Shown here piece after piece: positions 50,473 through 60,008 of a stretch of DNA of 64,000 nt (position 1 is the first letter of the stretch; every line of letters begins with the position of its first letter). The position numbers and the translations under genes are program-made. Where the stretch lies: positions 1 through 64,000 of the forward strand of contig NZ_PHUF01000005.1 of assembly GCF_002813245.1 (NCBI RefSeq), written 5' to 3'. The stretch is from Novosphingobium kunmingense (GTDB lineage: Bacteria > Pseudomonadota > Alphaproteobacteria > Sphingomonadales > Sphingomonadaceae). The notes under the pieces were generated by a model, which was not told where the DNA came from, made no database searches, and saw only the letters and a program-made list of their open reading frames with translations.

Positions 50473-50739
50473 CTAGACCCGACCGCTCAGGATCAGCCAG
50501 GCGGCCAGGGCATTGGCGCCGGTATAGGCGGCGTAGAACCAGGCCCAACCCTCGCGCCCCTGGCCGACCAGCAGCATCGCGCCGAGCAGCAGCGCGAACT
50601 CGAGCACGAAGGCCGCGCGTCCGCCCATCAACTGGAAGAAGCCGGCCATCGTTTCGAGCAGCGGATGCCCGCTGTCCAGCACGGCCCGGTGCAGGATGAA
50701 GTTCGCCACGCCGAACAGGAAGGTCAGGATCAGCGCCAT
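50473..50739 (-). CDS. Small membrane protein, 88 aa
   Basis: This very hydrophobic protein has three likely helices (LILTFLFGVANFIL, AFVLEFALLLGAMLLVG and WAWFYAAYTGANALAAWLIL). The ATG at 50739 begins MALILTF. It has no recognised motif. It lies between the response regulator gene (37 bases upstream) and the lipid kinase gene (38 bases downstream), all on the minus strand, so it may be read from the same transcript. Function unknown. Confidence 0.72.
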   Translation of the reverse strand: MALILTFLFGVANFILHRAVLDSGHPLLETMAGFFQLMGGRAAFVLEFALLLGAMLLVGQGREGWAWFYAAYTGANALAAWLILSGRV

Positions 50740-50776
50740 CGCCCTACCCTTAGGGGCCAGACCGCGCTTGGCAATA

Positions 50777-51523
50777 TCAGCGCCCGGCCATGGCCTTCGC
50801 CTTGGCGAGGTAGGTGCGGCCGATGCGCACCGTGGTCCCGTCATCCAGTTCCGCCGACCATACGCCGAGGCCGTCGTGGCGCAGCCCGGCAATGCGATCG
50901 CGGCGCAGGATGGTCGAACGGTGGAGGCGGATGAACTTGTCCGGATCGAGCCGCGCTTCCAGCCCCGACACCGTCTGCAGCATCAGGTAGCTGCGCGCCG
51001 TCCCGTCCTTCTGCGCCACGTGCAGTCGCACGTAATCGCGTTCGGCATCGATCCGGCTCACGTCGGCGGCGGCTATGCGCAGCAGTTCGGACCGGTTGGG
51101 CACCCAGAATTCGGTCAGCCAGGTCCCCTGCCCCGCCGCCCGGCTGCCGCGCCGCGCCGCGGCACGGGCGATCGCGCGTTCGAGCCGCTCGGGCGTGACG
51201 GGCTTGAGCACATAGTCGACCGCATCGAGATCGAACGCCTCGACCGCGAAACTGTCGTGCGCGGTGACGAAGATGATCGCCGGGCTCTTGGCCCCGTCGA
51301 GCAGCGCGCGGGCGACGGCCAGCCCGTCGAGCTCGGGCATGGTCATGTCGAGCAGGACGAGGTCTGGGCCCAGTTGGCGGATCGCGTGCAGAGCGGACGC
51401 GCCGTCCTGCGCCGTGCCGACCACATCGAGCGTGGGAAGGGTGCGACAGATGTGCTGCATTCGTTCGAGAGCGAGCGGCTCGTCGTCGACGATCAGGGTG
51501 CGCAAGGGGGCGGTGTCAGCCAT
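50777..51523 (-). CDS. LytTR-family response regulator (second system)
   Basis: This 248-aa protein has a receiver domain with DDE at 13-15, phospho-acceptor Asp59 in LVLLDMTMPELDG and Lys in LKPVTPERL. A LytTR domain (about residues 140-245) follows, with FIRLHRSTILRRDRI and the conserved strand VRIGRTYLAK. It overlaps the histidine kinase upstream by 8 bases and is its partner. It is the second LytS/LytTR system in the window; the first is at 7480-9462. The target genes cannot be read. Confidence 0.93.
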   Translation of the reverse strand: MADTAPLRTLIVDDEPLALERMQHICRTLPTLDVVGTAQDGASALHAIRQLGPDLVLLDMTMPELDGLAVARALLDGAKSPAIIFVTAHDSFAVEAFDLDAVDYVLKPVTPERLERAIARAAARRGSRAAGQGTWLTEFWVPNRSELLRIAAADVSRIDAERDYVRLHVAQKDGTARSYLMLQTVSGLEARLDPDKFIRLHRSTILRRDRIAGLRHDGLGVWSAELDDGTTVRIGRTYLAKAKAMAGR

Positions 51524-52796
51524 GGCGTTCCAGCGGCAAGCGAAGCTGGGTGGACCACCCCCCGTCGGGGCGAGGTCCGGCGGAAAGATCGGCCGCTTCG
51601 CCATAACGCGCGGCCAGGCGGTCACGCACGTTGGCTAGGCCGATGCCGAAGCCCTTGGCCGCTTCGCCTGAAGCGCCGAGGCCGTCGTCGCCCACCTCGA
51701 GGATCAGGGCATCACCTTCGCTGCGCGCGGCGATGGAGACCGTGACGGGCCGGGTCACCGCCGACACGCCGTAGCGGACGGCGTTCTCGACCAGCGGCTG
51801 CAGGATCATGCCGGGAACGCTTGCATCGGCAAGGTCGTCGGGCATGGCGATCGCCACGCGCAGGCGGTCGGGAAAGCGGACGCCTTCGATCTCGAGGTAG
51901 AGGCGCTGCTGCGCCAGTTCCTGCTCGAGCGAATGATCGGCGGTGGGATCGCCGGCCAGGCTGCGCCGGTAGAAGCTCGACAGCGACTGGATCATCCGCT
52001 CCGCCGCGTCGCCCTTGCCGGTCATCACCAGGGCCGACAGCGAATTGAGCGTGTTGAACAGGAAGTGCGGATTGACCTGGTAGCGCAGCGAGCGCAGTTC
52101 GGCCGCCTTGGCCGCGCGGCGGTATTCGCCCTCGCGCCGCTCGGCGGCACGGGCCTGCTCGGCGTTGACCAGCGCGTAATAGAGCGCCGCCCAGGCCAGC
52201 AGCAGGAAATAGCGGCCCAGCGCCACGTCGACGAGCTGGCGCCAGCGAATGTCGTCGCGGGTCCGGGCATCGATCGTGATGACCGGTTCCTGGTCCTTCT
52301 GCTCCTGCTGGGCGATGGTCGGGACCGTGGGCGAAGGCTGCTCGATCACCGGCGGGGCCGATGGCGCGGGCTCGCTCGCCGCTTCTTCCTCGCGGTCGAG
52401 CGGATCGACCAGCAGATTGCCGGCCTCGTCGCTGCGGATGCGCAGGCCATCGCGCGCGCCGATCTGCGCGGTCGCCTGCTCTTCTATCGAGGCGAAGGTC
52501 CACTGGTTGATCAGGGCCAGGGCAAGCGAAGCGGGCAGGGCGACCAGCAGGACTGCCAGCGACTTTTCCCACAGGGGTCGCGGATCGAGCAGGCGCAGCA
52601 GCGGCCAAAGGCCCAGGGTCACCCCCATCGAGGCCAGGATCACGAAGGCGCGGCGCCACAGCAAGGCGTCGTAAAGTTCGAGCCCGACCAGCCAGCCGCG
52701 CAAAGTCGCGATCGCAAAGTAAGCCAGCCACAGCCCCACCGCCGAAGCGATGACGACGCGCGCCGGAACGCGCGGCAGGGCGGTACTATCCTCCAT
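51516..52796 (-). CDS. LytS-type sensor histidine kinase (second system)
   Basis: This 426-aa protein has N-terminal helices (about residues 11-37, 46-65, 76-97), a large acidic/Pro-rich periplasmic or linker segment (about 100-180), another helix (about 190-210), then a His_kinase domain with VNPHFLFNTLNS (His244). The ATPase region shows PLVENAVRYG, VGDDGLG and GIGLANVRDRL. The long Glu/Pro/Ala stretch is absent from the first LytS protein, so the two sense different signals. The ATG at 52796 is used. The stop overlaps the response regulator gene by 8 bases. Confidence 0.92.
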   Translation of the reverse strand: MEDSTALPRVPARVVIASAVGLWLAYFAIATLRGWLVGLELYDALLWRRAFVILASMGVTLGLWPLLRLLDPRPLWEKSLAVLLVALPASLALALINQWTFASIEEQATAQIGARDGLRIRSDEAGNLLVDPLDREEEAASEPAPSAPPVIEQPSPTVPTIAQQEQKDQEPVITIDARTRDDIRWRQLVDVALGRYFLLLAWAALYYALVNAEQARAAERREGEYRRAAKAAELRSLRYQVNPHFLFNTLNSLSALVMTGKGDAAERMIQSLSSFYRRSLAGDPTADHSLEQELAQQRLYLEIEGVRFPDRLRVAIAMPDDLADASVPGMILQPLVENAVRYGVSAVTRPVTVSIAARSEGDALILEVGDDGLGASGEAAKGFGIGLANVRDRLAARYGEAADLSAGPRPDGGWSTQLRLPLERHG

Positions 52797-52874
52797 TGCG
52801 CCGACATCTACCCGACCGCAGACCCACCACGCCAGTCGCTTCATCGACGCAGCCGCGTGGTTGGTCGAAGCGGA

Positions 52875-54398
52875 TCAGGTCGAAAGGAGGCCCTCTTTGG
52901 CGATCTTTTCCTGCCAGACCAGCGGGGCAAGGCGGTGGACGTTGTTGCCTTCGCTATCGACCGCAACGGTCACCGGCATATCCTCGACCGTGAACTCGTA
53001 GATCGCTTCCATGCCGAGATCCTCGAAGGCGATGACCCTCGATTCGCGGATCGCGCGCGACACCAGATAGGCGGCGCCGCCGACCGCCATCAGGTAGGCC
53101 ACCTTGTGCTTGGCGATGCAATCGACCGCGCCCTGCCCGCGTTCGGCCTTGCCGATCATGGTCAGGAGCCCGAGATCGAGCATCATGTCGGTGAACTTGT
53201 CCATGCGGGTCGCCGTCGTCGGCCCCGCCGGCCCGACCACTTCGCCCAGCACCGGATCGACCGGACCGACATAGTAGATTGCGCGGCCGCGGAAATCGAC
53301 CGGCAGCGCCTCGCCCTTGGCCAGCATGTCCTGGATGCGCTTGTGCGCCGCGTCGCGTCCGGTCAGCATCCTGCCGTTCAGGAGCAGGCGGTCGCCCTGC
53401 TTCCAGCTTTCGACCTCCTCGCGGGTCAGGGCGTCGAGGTTGACGCGCCTGGCCGCCTTGTCGGGGGTCCAGTGCACGTCGGGCCATTCGTCGAGCTTGG
53501 GGGTTTCGAGGAAACTCGGCCCCGAGCCGTCCAGCGTGAAGTGGGCGTGGCGCGTGGCGGCGCAGTTGGGAATCATCGCCACCGGCTTGCCCGCAGCATG
53601 GCACGGCGCGTCCATGATCTTGACGTCGAGGATGGTCGACAGCCCGCCCAGACCCTGCGCGCCGATGCCCAGCGCGTTGACCTTGTCGAAGATCTCGATG
53701 CGCAGCGCTTCGATGTCGGTCTTCGCCCCGCGCTGCTTGAGCTGCGCCATGTCGATCGGCTCCATCAGCGCCTGCTTGGCCAGCAGCATGCAGTGTTCGG
53801 CGGTGCCGCCGATGCCGATCCCGAGCATGCCCGGCGGGCACCAGCCCGCGCCCATCTGGGGCAGCATCTCGATCACCCAGTCGACGATCGAATCGCTCGG
53901 GTTCATCATCTTGAACTTGGACTTGTTCTCGCTGCCGCCGCCCTTGGCCGCGACATCGATCGACACCGCTGCGCCAGGGACCATCTCGACATGAAGCACG
54001 CAGGGCGTGTTGTCCTTGGTGTTGCGGCGGGTGAAGGCGGGATCGGCGAGGACCGAGGCGCGCAGCTTGTTGTCGGGGTTGAGGTAGGCCTTGCGCACCC
54101 CGTCATCGACCACGTCCTGCAACGATCGGCGCGTGTCGAGGCGGCAGTCCATGCCCCATTTGATGAAGACATTGACGATGCCGGTGTCCTGGCAGATCGG
54201 GCGGTGCCCTTCGGCGCACATGCGGCTGTTGGTCAGGATCTGGGCGATCGCATCCTTGGCTGCCGGGCCCTGTTCGGCCTCGTAGGCGTCGCCCAGCGCG
54301 CGGATGTAATCCATCGGGTGGAAATAGCTGATGTACTGCAGCGCGTCGGCCACGCTGTCGATCAGATCCTGTTCGTTGATGGTCACCATGTCGGTCAT
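52875..54398 (-). CDS. fumA: Fumarate hydratase, class I
   Basis: This 507-aa iron-sulfur enzyme of the TCA cycle interconverts fumarate and malate. It has the class I order: an alpha-type N-terminal domain (SRMCAEGHRPICQDTG, KGGGSENKSKFKMMNPSDS, WCPPGMLGIGIGGTAEHCM) and a beta-type C-terminal domain (GRAIYYVGPVDPVLGEVVGPAGPTTATRMD). The three cluster cysteines are probably in ICQDTG, GTAEHC and PNCAAT. The symbol fum/fumA is the usual one for this class. The ATG at 54398 is used. It is divergent from the PCMT-like gene. Confidence 0.95.
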   Translation of the reverse strand: MTDMVTINEQDLIDSVADALQYISYFHPMDYIRALGDAYEAEQGPAAKDAIAQILTNSRMCAEGHRPICQDTGIVNVFIKWGMDCRLDTRRSLQDVVDDGVRKAYLNPDNKLRASVLADPAFTRRNTKDNTPCVLHVEMVPGAAVSIDVAAKGGGSENKSKFKMMNPSDSIVDWVIEMLPQMGAGWCPPGMLGIGIGGTAEHCMLLAKQALMEPIDMAQLKQRGAKTDIEALRIEIFDKVNALGIGAQGLGGLSTILDVKIMDAPCHAAGKPVAMIPNCAATRHAHFTLDGSGPSFLETPKLDEWPDVHWTPDKAARRVNLDALTREEVESWKQGDRLLLNGRMLTGRDAAHKRIQDMLAKGEALPVDFRGRAIYYVGPVDPVLGEVVGPAGPTTATRMDKFTDMMLDLGLLTMIGKAERGQGAVDCIAKHKVAYLMAVGGAAYLVSRAIRESRVIAFEDLGMEAIYEFTVEDMPVTVAVDSEGNNVHRLAPLVWQEKIAKEGLLST

Positions 54399-54508
54399 TC
54401 GCCGATTTCCCTCTTGAACTCGCAGTCGCCGCCCCATAGGCGCAGCACAAGCCAGTCGTCAAAGCCGCTGTAAGGGGATTTATGGCGGAATTGCAGGGCG
54501 GTTGCCAT

Positions 54509-54532
54509 ACTGTTTTGCATGTGTAATACAGT
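54509..54532. promoter_or_regulatory. Imperfect palindrome in the fumarase / PCMT-tolC divergent region
   Basis: Half-sites ACTGTTTTGCAT (54509-54520) and GTGTAATACAGT (54521-54532) are reverse complements at 9 of 12 positions. The outer arms ACTGT/ACAGT are perfect. It lies 22 bases before the PCMT-like start. It may be an operator; no regulator is identified. Confidence 0.35.
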
Positions 54533-54553
54533 CCGCATCGAAGGACAGACCGA

Positions 54554-55141
54554 ATGACCGTCGCCACTCTCGACAGTTCTGCCGCCCGCAAGGCCATGAT
54601 CGACAGCCAGTTGCGCCCCAGCGGCGTCAACGACGAATGGCTGCTCGCCGCGATGGGATCGATCCCGCGCGAGGATTTCGTCCCCGCTGCGGCGCGCGGC
54701 CACGCCTATATCGACCGGGCCCTGCCACTGGATGGCGGCCGCGCCCTGCCTGCCCCGCTGGTCCACGGCCGCATGCTGACCGAAGCCGCGCTCCGCGCCG
54801 ACGACAAGGTGCTGATCGTGGGCTGCGGCAGCGACTACCTTGCCGCGCTGACCCGCACAATCGCCTCCGACGTGACCGTGGTTCCCGCTGCCGATGCCGC
54901 CCGCGGCGTCACCGGAACCTATGACCTGGTGCTGGTGGACGGCGCCGTGGAACACCTGCCGCAGGGGCTCGCAGCCGCTCTTGCCGATGGCGGCCGGATC
55001 GTCACCGGCCTGGTCGAACGCGGCGTGACCCGGCTTGCGGCCGGGCGCAAGGTCGGCGGCAGCATCGCCCTGCTGCCGGTTGCCGACATGGGAATTCCCA
55101 TCCTGTCCGATTTCGCCACCCCCAAGAGCTGGAGCTTCTGA
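54554..55141 (+). CDS. PCMT-family methyltransferase-like protein (degenerate)
   Basis: This 195-aa protein has the PCMT fold: RKAMIDSQLRPSGVNDEWLLAAMGSIPRE, then LPLDGGRALPAPLVHGRMLTEAAL. The SAM motif I reads VLIVGCGSDYLAAL where active enzymes have V-L-E-[IV]-G-[TC]-G-S-G-Y. The acidic Glu and one Gly are lost. Post-I is weak. It may no longer methylate isoaspartate. Homologues in this position upstream of TolC are common in alphaproteobacteria, suggesting a structural or export-linked job. It ends 2 bases before tolC. Confidence 0.85.
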   Translation: MTVATLDSSAARKAMIDSQLRPSGVNDEWLLAAMGSIPREDFVPAAARGHAYIDRALPLDGGRALPAPLVHGRMLTEAALRADDKVLIVGCGSDYLAALTRTIASDVTVVPAADAARGVTGTYDLVLVDGAVEHLPQGLAAALADGGRIVTGLVERGVTRLAAGRKVGGSIALLPVADMGIPILSDFATPKSWSF

Positions 55142-55143
55142 TT

Positions 55144-56568
55144 ATGCGCGCATCGCGCTTGGCCCTGCTTGCAGGGATGGCCTTCGTTGCGTCGCCGGCG
55201 CTTGCCGACGACCTGCGCGAGGCGCTGACCATGGCCTACAACGGCAACCCGCAATTGCAGGCCGCCCGGGCCCAGCAGCGCGCAGTGGACGAAGGCGTGC
55301 CGATCGCGCGTTCCGCCTCGCTGCCTTCGGTCGATGGTTCGGCCACCTATACCGAGTTCCTGCACAACAGCGATTCGAGCCCGCTGGCGCCCGACCGCAA
55401 CCTGTCGCTCGGCGTCGATGTCGGCATGCCGGTCTATGCCGGCGGAGCGATCAAGAACTCGATCCGCGCCGCGCGGGTCCGGGTCGCTGCCGGCCAGGCC
55501 GATCTGCGCGCCGCCGAATCGGGCGTATTCAGCCAGGTCGTCGCCGCCTACATGGACGTGATCACGGCGCAGGCGGTGGTCAACCTCAACCGTACCAACA
55601 GCCGTGCGCTCGGCGTGAACCTGCAGGCCACCCGTGACCGGTTCGAGATCGGCGACCTCACCCGCACCGACGTCGCCCAGTCGCAGTCGCGCCTGGCGCT
55701 CGCCGAAGGGCAGGCCCGCTCGGCCGAGGCGCAGCTGATTTCGGCGCGCGAGCGCTATATCCAGGTCGTCGGCAAGGAACCGGTCGATCTCCAGCCGCCG
55801 CCGCCCCTGCCGGGCTTGCCCGCCTCGGTCGATGCCGCCGTGGCGACCGCGCTTGTAAGCAACCCCGACCTGATCGCCGCCAAGGAGCGCAGCCGCGCTG
55901 CCGGCTTCGACACGCGGGTTGCCGGCGCCGGGCGCCTGCCCACGGTCAGCGTCTTCACCGGTGTCGACCGGTCCGATTCGCTCGGCTCCAACAAGCTCCC
56001 CGGCGCGGTCCAGTCGAGCAGCAGTGCGGCGATCGGCGTGCGCGCCTCGATCCCGCTGTTCCAGGGCGGACTGCCCGCGGCCCAGCGCCGCCAGGCCCAG
56101 GCCCGCGAAGGCGCGACGCTCGAGCAGGAGATCGGGATCGAGCGCGAGGTTATCGCCGCCACCCGGTCGGCCTTTGCCCAGTGGCAGGCCTCGCAGGCGC
56201 TGATCACCTCTTCGCAAAGCGCGGTCGATGCGGCCAGCCTCAGTCTTGAAGGCGTGCGGGCGGAAAACACGGTCGGAAACCGCACCATTCTCGACATCCT
56301 CAACGCCGAACAGGAACTGCTTAACGCGCAGGTTCAATTGGTTACGGCCCGCCGCAACGCCTATGTCGCCGGGTTCAACCTGCTGTCGGCGATGGGCAAG
56401 GCCGAAGCCCGCGACCTCGGTCTCGACGGTGGACCGCTCTACGATCCGCAGGTGAACTACGACCGTGTCAAAAATATCATCTGGGACTGGCAAAGCGACC
56501 CGGCGCCCAAACCGCAGTCGACGCGCACCGTTGACACAAAAGCGCAGGACGGTTCAGTTACCAAATAG
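55144..56568 (+). CDS. tolC: TolC family outer-membrane efflux protein
   Basis: This 474-aa protein has a signal peptide (cleavage near ALADDLR). The OEP repeats are seen as two related halves, each with long helices (NPQLQAARAQQRAVDEGVPI; NPDLIAAKERSRAAGF) and beta strands. GDLTRTDVAQSQSRLALAEGQ and AENTVGNRTILDILNAEQELLNAQ are typical of TolC. It forms the trimeric channel for type I secretion and efflux. Inner-membrane partners are not in the window. The C-terminus is Pro/Thr/Asp-rich. It is coupled to the PCMT-like gene. Confidence 0.95.
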   Translation: MRASRLALLAGMAFVASPALADDLREALTMAYNGNPQLQAARAQQRAVDEGVPIARSASLPSVDGSATYTEFLHNSDSSPLAPDRNLSLGVDVGMPVYAGGAIKNSIRAARVRVAAGQADLRAAESGVFSQVVAAYMDVITAQAVVNLNRTNSRALGVNLQATRDRFEIGDLTRTDVAQSQSRLALAEGQARSAEAQLISARERYIQVVGKEPVDLQPPPPLPGLPASVDAAVATALVSNPDLIAAKERSRAAGFDTRVAGAGRLPTVSVFTGVDRSDSLGSNKLPGAVQSSSSAAIGVRASIPLFQGGLPAAQRRQAQAREGATLEQEIGIEREVIAATRSAFAQWQASQALITSSQSAVDAASLSLEGVRAENTVGNRTILDILNAEQELLNAQVQLVTARRNAYVAGFNLLSAMGKAEARDLGLDGGPLYDPQVNYDRVKNIIWDWQSDPAPKPQSTRTVDTKAQDGSVTK

Positions 56569-56608
56569 TGAATCGGTCCCAACCGGGACAGCTGGGGGTA
56601 ACGGGGCA

Positions 56609-57079
56609 ATGCGCCAGGCTGGAGAACCATCGGTCGAGGAGATCCTCGAATCGATCAAGAAAGTGATCGCGCGCGATAATCGCGCCGCCACCATCGACGA
56701 CCGCAAGGAGCGCGAGGACCGCAATCCGGTTGCGCAGCCCGCCCCGCTCGACCAGCCGGTCGCGGACGAGGTGTTCGACCTGGCCGAGGCCGAACTGGTC
56801 GACTTCGACGATGTCGAAGATGGCGAACCGGCACCCGACCGCCCGCTGCTGACCGAGGATGCGGCCACTTCGATGCGCGATTCGCTGACCGCGTTGGCCA
56901 TGCTGGCCGAACCGCCCGCAGCACCGCAGATCGTCCGTTCGGGCGAAACCTCGCTCGAGGGGCTGACCCGCGACCTGCTGCGGCCGATGCTGGCCGACTG
57001 GCTCGACAAGAACCTGCCGCCGCTGGTCGAACGTATGGTGGCCGCCGAAATCGCGCGGATTGTCGGCAAGAAGGTCTGA
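56609..57079 (+). CDS. popZ: PopZ (DUF2497) polar organizing protein homologue
   Basis: This 156-aa protein has the two PopZ ends. The N-terminal short helix is PSVEEILESIKKVIARDN, matching the Caulobacter N-terminal interaction helix. The C-terminal oligomerisation helices are SLEGLTRDLLRPMLADWLDKNLPPLVERMVAAEIARI-like and match Caulobacter PopZ closely. Between them lies an acidic, Pro-rich disordered region (about residues 30-105), as in known PopZ. It should form a polar condensate that anchors the centromere. The ATG at 56609 has GGGG near by. It starts 40 bases after tolC. Confidence 0.92.
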   Translation: MRQAGEPSVEEILESIKKVIARDNRAATIDDRKEREDRNPVAQPAPLDQPVADEVFDLAEAELVDFDDVEDGEPAPDRPLLTEDAATSMRDSLTALAMLAEPPAAPQIVRSGETSLEGLTRDLLRPMLADWLDKNLPPLVERMVAAEIARIVGKKV

Positions 57080-57147
57080 GCGCCGGGCGCGGTTTGCGGC
57101 GCCAATTCATTTTGCCTTCAGCACCGGGACGGCTATCCCTGCCGCCC

Positions 57148-59268
57148 ATGAAGCCATTGATCACGCTTGCCGCGACGCTCTGCGCGGCCACCGCCCTTGT
57201 CCCCGCAACCGCCCAGGCGCAATCGGCAGAGCCGATGAGCGCGCAGGACCTTGTCACCCTGGCCCGGCTCGGCACGGTCGCTGCGGCGCCCGACGGCAAG
57301 ACCGCCGCGATCACCGTGACCACCACCGATCCCGCCAGCTACAAGCGCACCGCCCGGCTGCAGATCGTTTCGCTGGCGAAGGCCGGGCAGGGCGGCGCGC
57401 CGTTCTGGGACGGCGCCAGCGAGCCCGCCTATGGCCCTGACGGTACACTCTATGTCCTTGCCAGCGTGGCGCCTGGCCAGGCCGCGCCCGACGGCGCAAA
57501 GACGCAGGTCTGGGCACTGCCCGCAGGCGGCGCGGCGGCGGCGGCTGCGGCCCGCCAGGTGACAAGCTTCAAGGCCGACGTTGCCGGTTTCAAGCTCTCG
57601 CCCGATGGCAAGCGCCTGCTGGTCTGGGGCGATGTCGCCCGCGATTGCCCGACGCTGGGCTGCGACAAGGACGGCAACGCCGCGCTGCCCGGCCCGGGCA
57701 CCGGCAGGCTCTACCGCGACGGCAGCGGTTTCGTGCGGCATTGGGACGCCTGGGAGACGCCCGGCAACTACAGCCGCGCCTTCATGGTCGATCTCGACGC
57801 CAAGGGCGTGGCGGGCGATCGTGTCGTCGCGCTCGACGGACCGGTCGGCACGCTGACCGGCGATACTCCGACCAAGACCTTCGGCGGCGGCGAAGAGCTG
57901 TCGTGGGCAGCCGATTCGAAAAGCGTGTTCTTCGTCGCGCGCCAGGCCGACCGCCACGAGCCGCTGTCGACCAATCTCGATGTCTGGCACAGCCCGCTCG
58001 ACGGCTCGGCGCCGCACAACCTGACCGAAGGCAACAAGGCCACCGACACGCTGCCCGCCGCCTCGCCCGACGGAAAGTGGCTGGCCTATGCCGCCATGGC
58101 CCGCCCGGGTTACGAGGCCGACCGGCAGGTCCTGACCCTGCGCAATCTGCAGACGGGCGAGGTGCGCGCGCTGACCCAGGCCTGGGATCGTTCGGTCGCC
58201 TCGATCGCGTGGAGCCCCGATTCAAGAACGCTGCTGGTTACCGCCAACGACGTCCTCGACAATCCTGTGTTCCGCGTCGACCTGGCCGGCAAGGTCACCC
58301 GGCTCGCCCTGTCGCCCGACGCCAAGCGCGAAGGGCACATCGGCACGGTCATTCCGCTCAAGGACGGGCGGCTGGTCTTCACGCGCGATTCGATCGCCGG
58401 ACCGGCCGAACTGTACGTCGCGGCCAAGGGCAAGCGCGGTGTGCGGCTGACGGACGTGGGGACCACGGCCCTGGCCGCGCGCGCGCCGGTGGTCACCCAG
58501 CGCTTCAGCTTTGCCGGCGCCAACGGCGACACGGTCTGGGGCTATGTCACCAAGCCCGCCGGGCTGACCGGCAAGCTGCCCTCGATCCTTTATGTCCACG
58601 GCGGGCCACAGGGCAGTTTCAACGACGCCTGGTCGACCCGCTGGAACCCACGCGTCGTCGCCAGCCAGGGCTACGCCGTGGTGGCGATCGATTTCCACGG
58701 CTCGACGGGATACGGCCAGGCCTTCACCGATTCGATCAACCAGGACTGGGGCGGCAAGCCGCTCGAGGACCTGCAAAAGGGCTTCGCCGCCGCCGCGCGC
58801 CTCGACGCGCAGGTCGATCCGGCCAACGCCTGCGCCATGGGGGCAAGCTACGGCGGCTACATGATGAACTGGATCCAGGGCAAATGGGCCGACGGCTTCA
58901 AGTGCCTGGTCAACCACAACGGCGTGTTCGATTCGCGCGCGATGGCCTATTCGACCGAAGAGCTGTGGTTCGACGAATGGGAACACGGCGGCAAACCGTA
59001 TTACGAAGACCCCGCCGCCTACGAAAAGTGGAACCCGGTCAACCATGTCGCCGACTGGAAGACGCCGATGCTGGTGGTCCTGGGCGAAAAGGATTTCCGC
59101 ATTCCCTATTCGCAGGGCCTTGGCGCCTATACCGCCCTGCAGCGCAAGGGCGTGCCGGCCGAACTGCTGGTCTTCCCCGACGAAAATCACTGGGTGCTTA
59201 AGCCCAGGAACTCGCTCCAGTGGCACAACACCGTGTTCGACTGGCTCGGCCGATGGCTGAAGAAGTGA
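57148..59268 (+). CDS. S9 family prolyl oligopeptidase-type peptidase
   Basis: This 706-aa exported enzyme has a signal peptide (cleavage near TAQAQSA). A beta-propeller region (about residues 30-430) precedes the alpha/beta hydrolase domain (about 450-706). The catalytic triad is Ser567 in [11 protein letters not shown], Asp649 in GEKDFRI and His681 in DENHWVL. It resembles DPP4/acylaminoacyl-peptidase-type enzymes, which degrade peptides in the periplasm. The ATG at 57148 starts the signal. The next gene overlaps it by 16 bases. Confidence 0.92.
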   Translation: MKPLITLAATLCAATALVPATAQAQSAEPMSAQDLVTLARLGTVAAAPDGKTAAITVTTTDPASYKRTARLQIVSLAKAGQGGAPFWDGASEPAYGPDGTLYVLASVAPGQAAPDGAKTQVWALPAGGAAAAAAARQVTSFKADVAGFKLSPDGKRLLVWGDVARDCPTLGCDKDGNAALPGPGTGRLYRDGSGFVRHWDAWETPGNYSRAFMVDLDAKGVAGDRVVALDGPVGTLTGDTPTKTFGGGEELSWAADSKSVFFVARQADRHEPLSTNLDVWHSPLDGSAPHNLTEGNKATDTLPAASPDGKWLAYAAMARPGYEADRQVLTLRNLQTGEVRALTQAWDRSVASIAWSPDSRTLLVTANDVLDNPVFRVDLAGKVTRLALSPDAKREGHIGTVIPLKDGRLVFTRDSIAGPAELYVAAKGKRGVRLTDVGTTALAARAPVVTQRFSFAGANGDTVWGYVTKPAGLTGKLPSILYVHGGPQGSFNDAWSTRWNPRVVASQGYAVVAIDFHGSTGYGQAFTDSINQDWGGKPLEDLQKGFAAAARLDAQVDPANACAMGASYGGYMMNWIQGKWADGFKCLVNHNGVFDSRAMAYSTEELWFDEWEHGGKPYYEDPAAYEKWNPVNHVADWKTPMLVVLGEKDFRIPYSQGLGAYTALQRKGVPAELLVFPDENHWVLKPRNSLQWHNTVFDWLGRWLKK

Positions 59269-59630
59269 GCCGGGGGGAGGAGATCGACAAGGCGCGAAGC
59301 GCGCTGCGCAAGATCGGCGGCGACAATGTGCGCCGCCACATCTTCCTCTGCGCCGAACCGGAAAAGGGCGAATGCTGTTCGCGCAGCCAGGGCACCCCGG
59401 CGTGGAAATACCTCAAGAAGCGGCTCAAGCAGCTCGACCTCGACGGCGATGTCGGGATCGCCCGGACCAAGGCCGATTGCCTGCGGATCTGCGCGGCCGG
59501 CCCCATCGCGGTCGTCTGGCCGGAAGGTGTCTATTACCATTCCTGCACCGAAGAGGTGCTCGAGCGGATCATCCAGGAGCACCTCGTCGGCGGCATCCCG
59601 GTCGAGGATTACCGCCTCTACCCCTCCTGA
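59253..59630 (+). CDS. Thioredoxin-like [2Fe-2S] ferredoxin domain protein
   Basis: This 125-aa protein has the cysteines expected of a thioredoxin-like [2Fe-2S] ferredoxin: [10 protein letters not shown] (C-x8-C-C) and CLRICAAGP (C-x3-C). [20 protein letters not shown] follows. The family is an electron carrier of unclear partner. The ATG at 59253 overlaps the S9 peptidase gene by 16 bases; a GTG at 59265 (GTGA) is an alternative start. It converges on the small membrane protein gene, overlapping by 13 bases. Confidence 0.88.
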   Translation: MAEEVSRGEEIDKARSALRKIGGDNVRRHIFLCAEPEKGECCSRSQGTPAWKYLKKRLKQLDLDGDVGIARTKADCLRICAAGPIAVVWPEGVYYHSCTEEVLERIIQEHLVGGIPVEDYRLYPS

Positions 59631-59905
59631 TCGCGGTCGAAATCGCGCACCGCCTCGTCGTGGCCCGTACCCGACGACAGGAACACGAGGCTCATCAGCG
59701 CGCCGGTCAGCATGATCATGGCGCCGATGCCCATCGCCGCGGCAATATAGAAGTGGATCGACAGCAGCCCGTACTGGCCGAAGAACCAGGCCAGCACGGC
59801 GAGCGAGACCACGGCCGAAGCCAGGGCCCAGCCGCGCATCATGCGGCGAAAACGGTCCCAGGCAAAGCGGGCGTCGTCGGCATTGTCGAGCGGGGAGCGC
59901 GTCAT
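59618..59905 (-). CDS. Small membrane protein, 95 aa
   Basis: It has two membrane helices (about residues 26-44 and 52-76; [18 protein letters not shown] and [24 protein letters not shown]) with charged ends. The C-terminal tail is acidic ([13 protein letters not shown]). No known motif. It converges on the ferredoxin gene with a 13-base overlap. The frame is well supported by the clear hydrophobic pattern. Function unknown. Confidence 0.75.
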   Translation of the reverse strand: MTRSPLDNADDARFAWDRFRRMMRGWALASAVVSLAVLAWFFGQYGLLSIHFYIAAAMGIGAMIMLTGALMSLVFLSSGTGHDEAVRDFDRDQEG

Positions 59906-60008
59906 GACGATCCCATGGTCCCGCGGACCGGGTCTGGCAAGGGTCGCGCTGGCAAATGGGACGGAAGCGTGCCATCATCGGCGCCAAGACAATAGTGGGA
60001 GACGCGCC

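Noticed and set aside
51933..54473. 846-codon plus-strand open frame opposite the histidine kinase and fumarase
   Set aside because: It spans two real genes and the spacer between them on the other strand. It has no recognisable domain, and is a GC-bias artefact.
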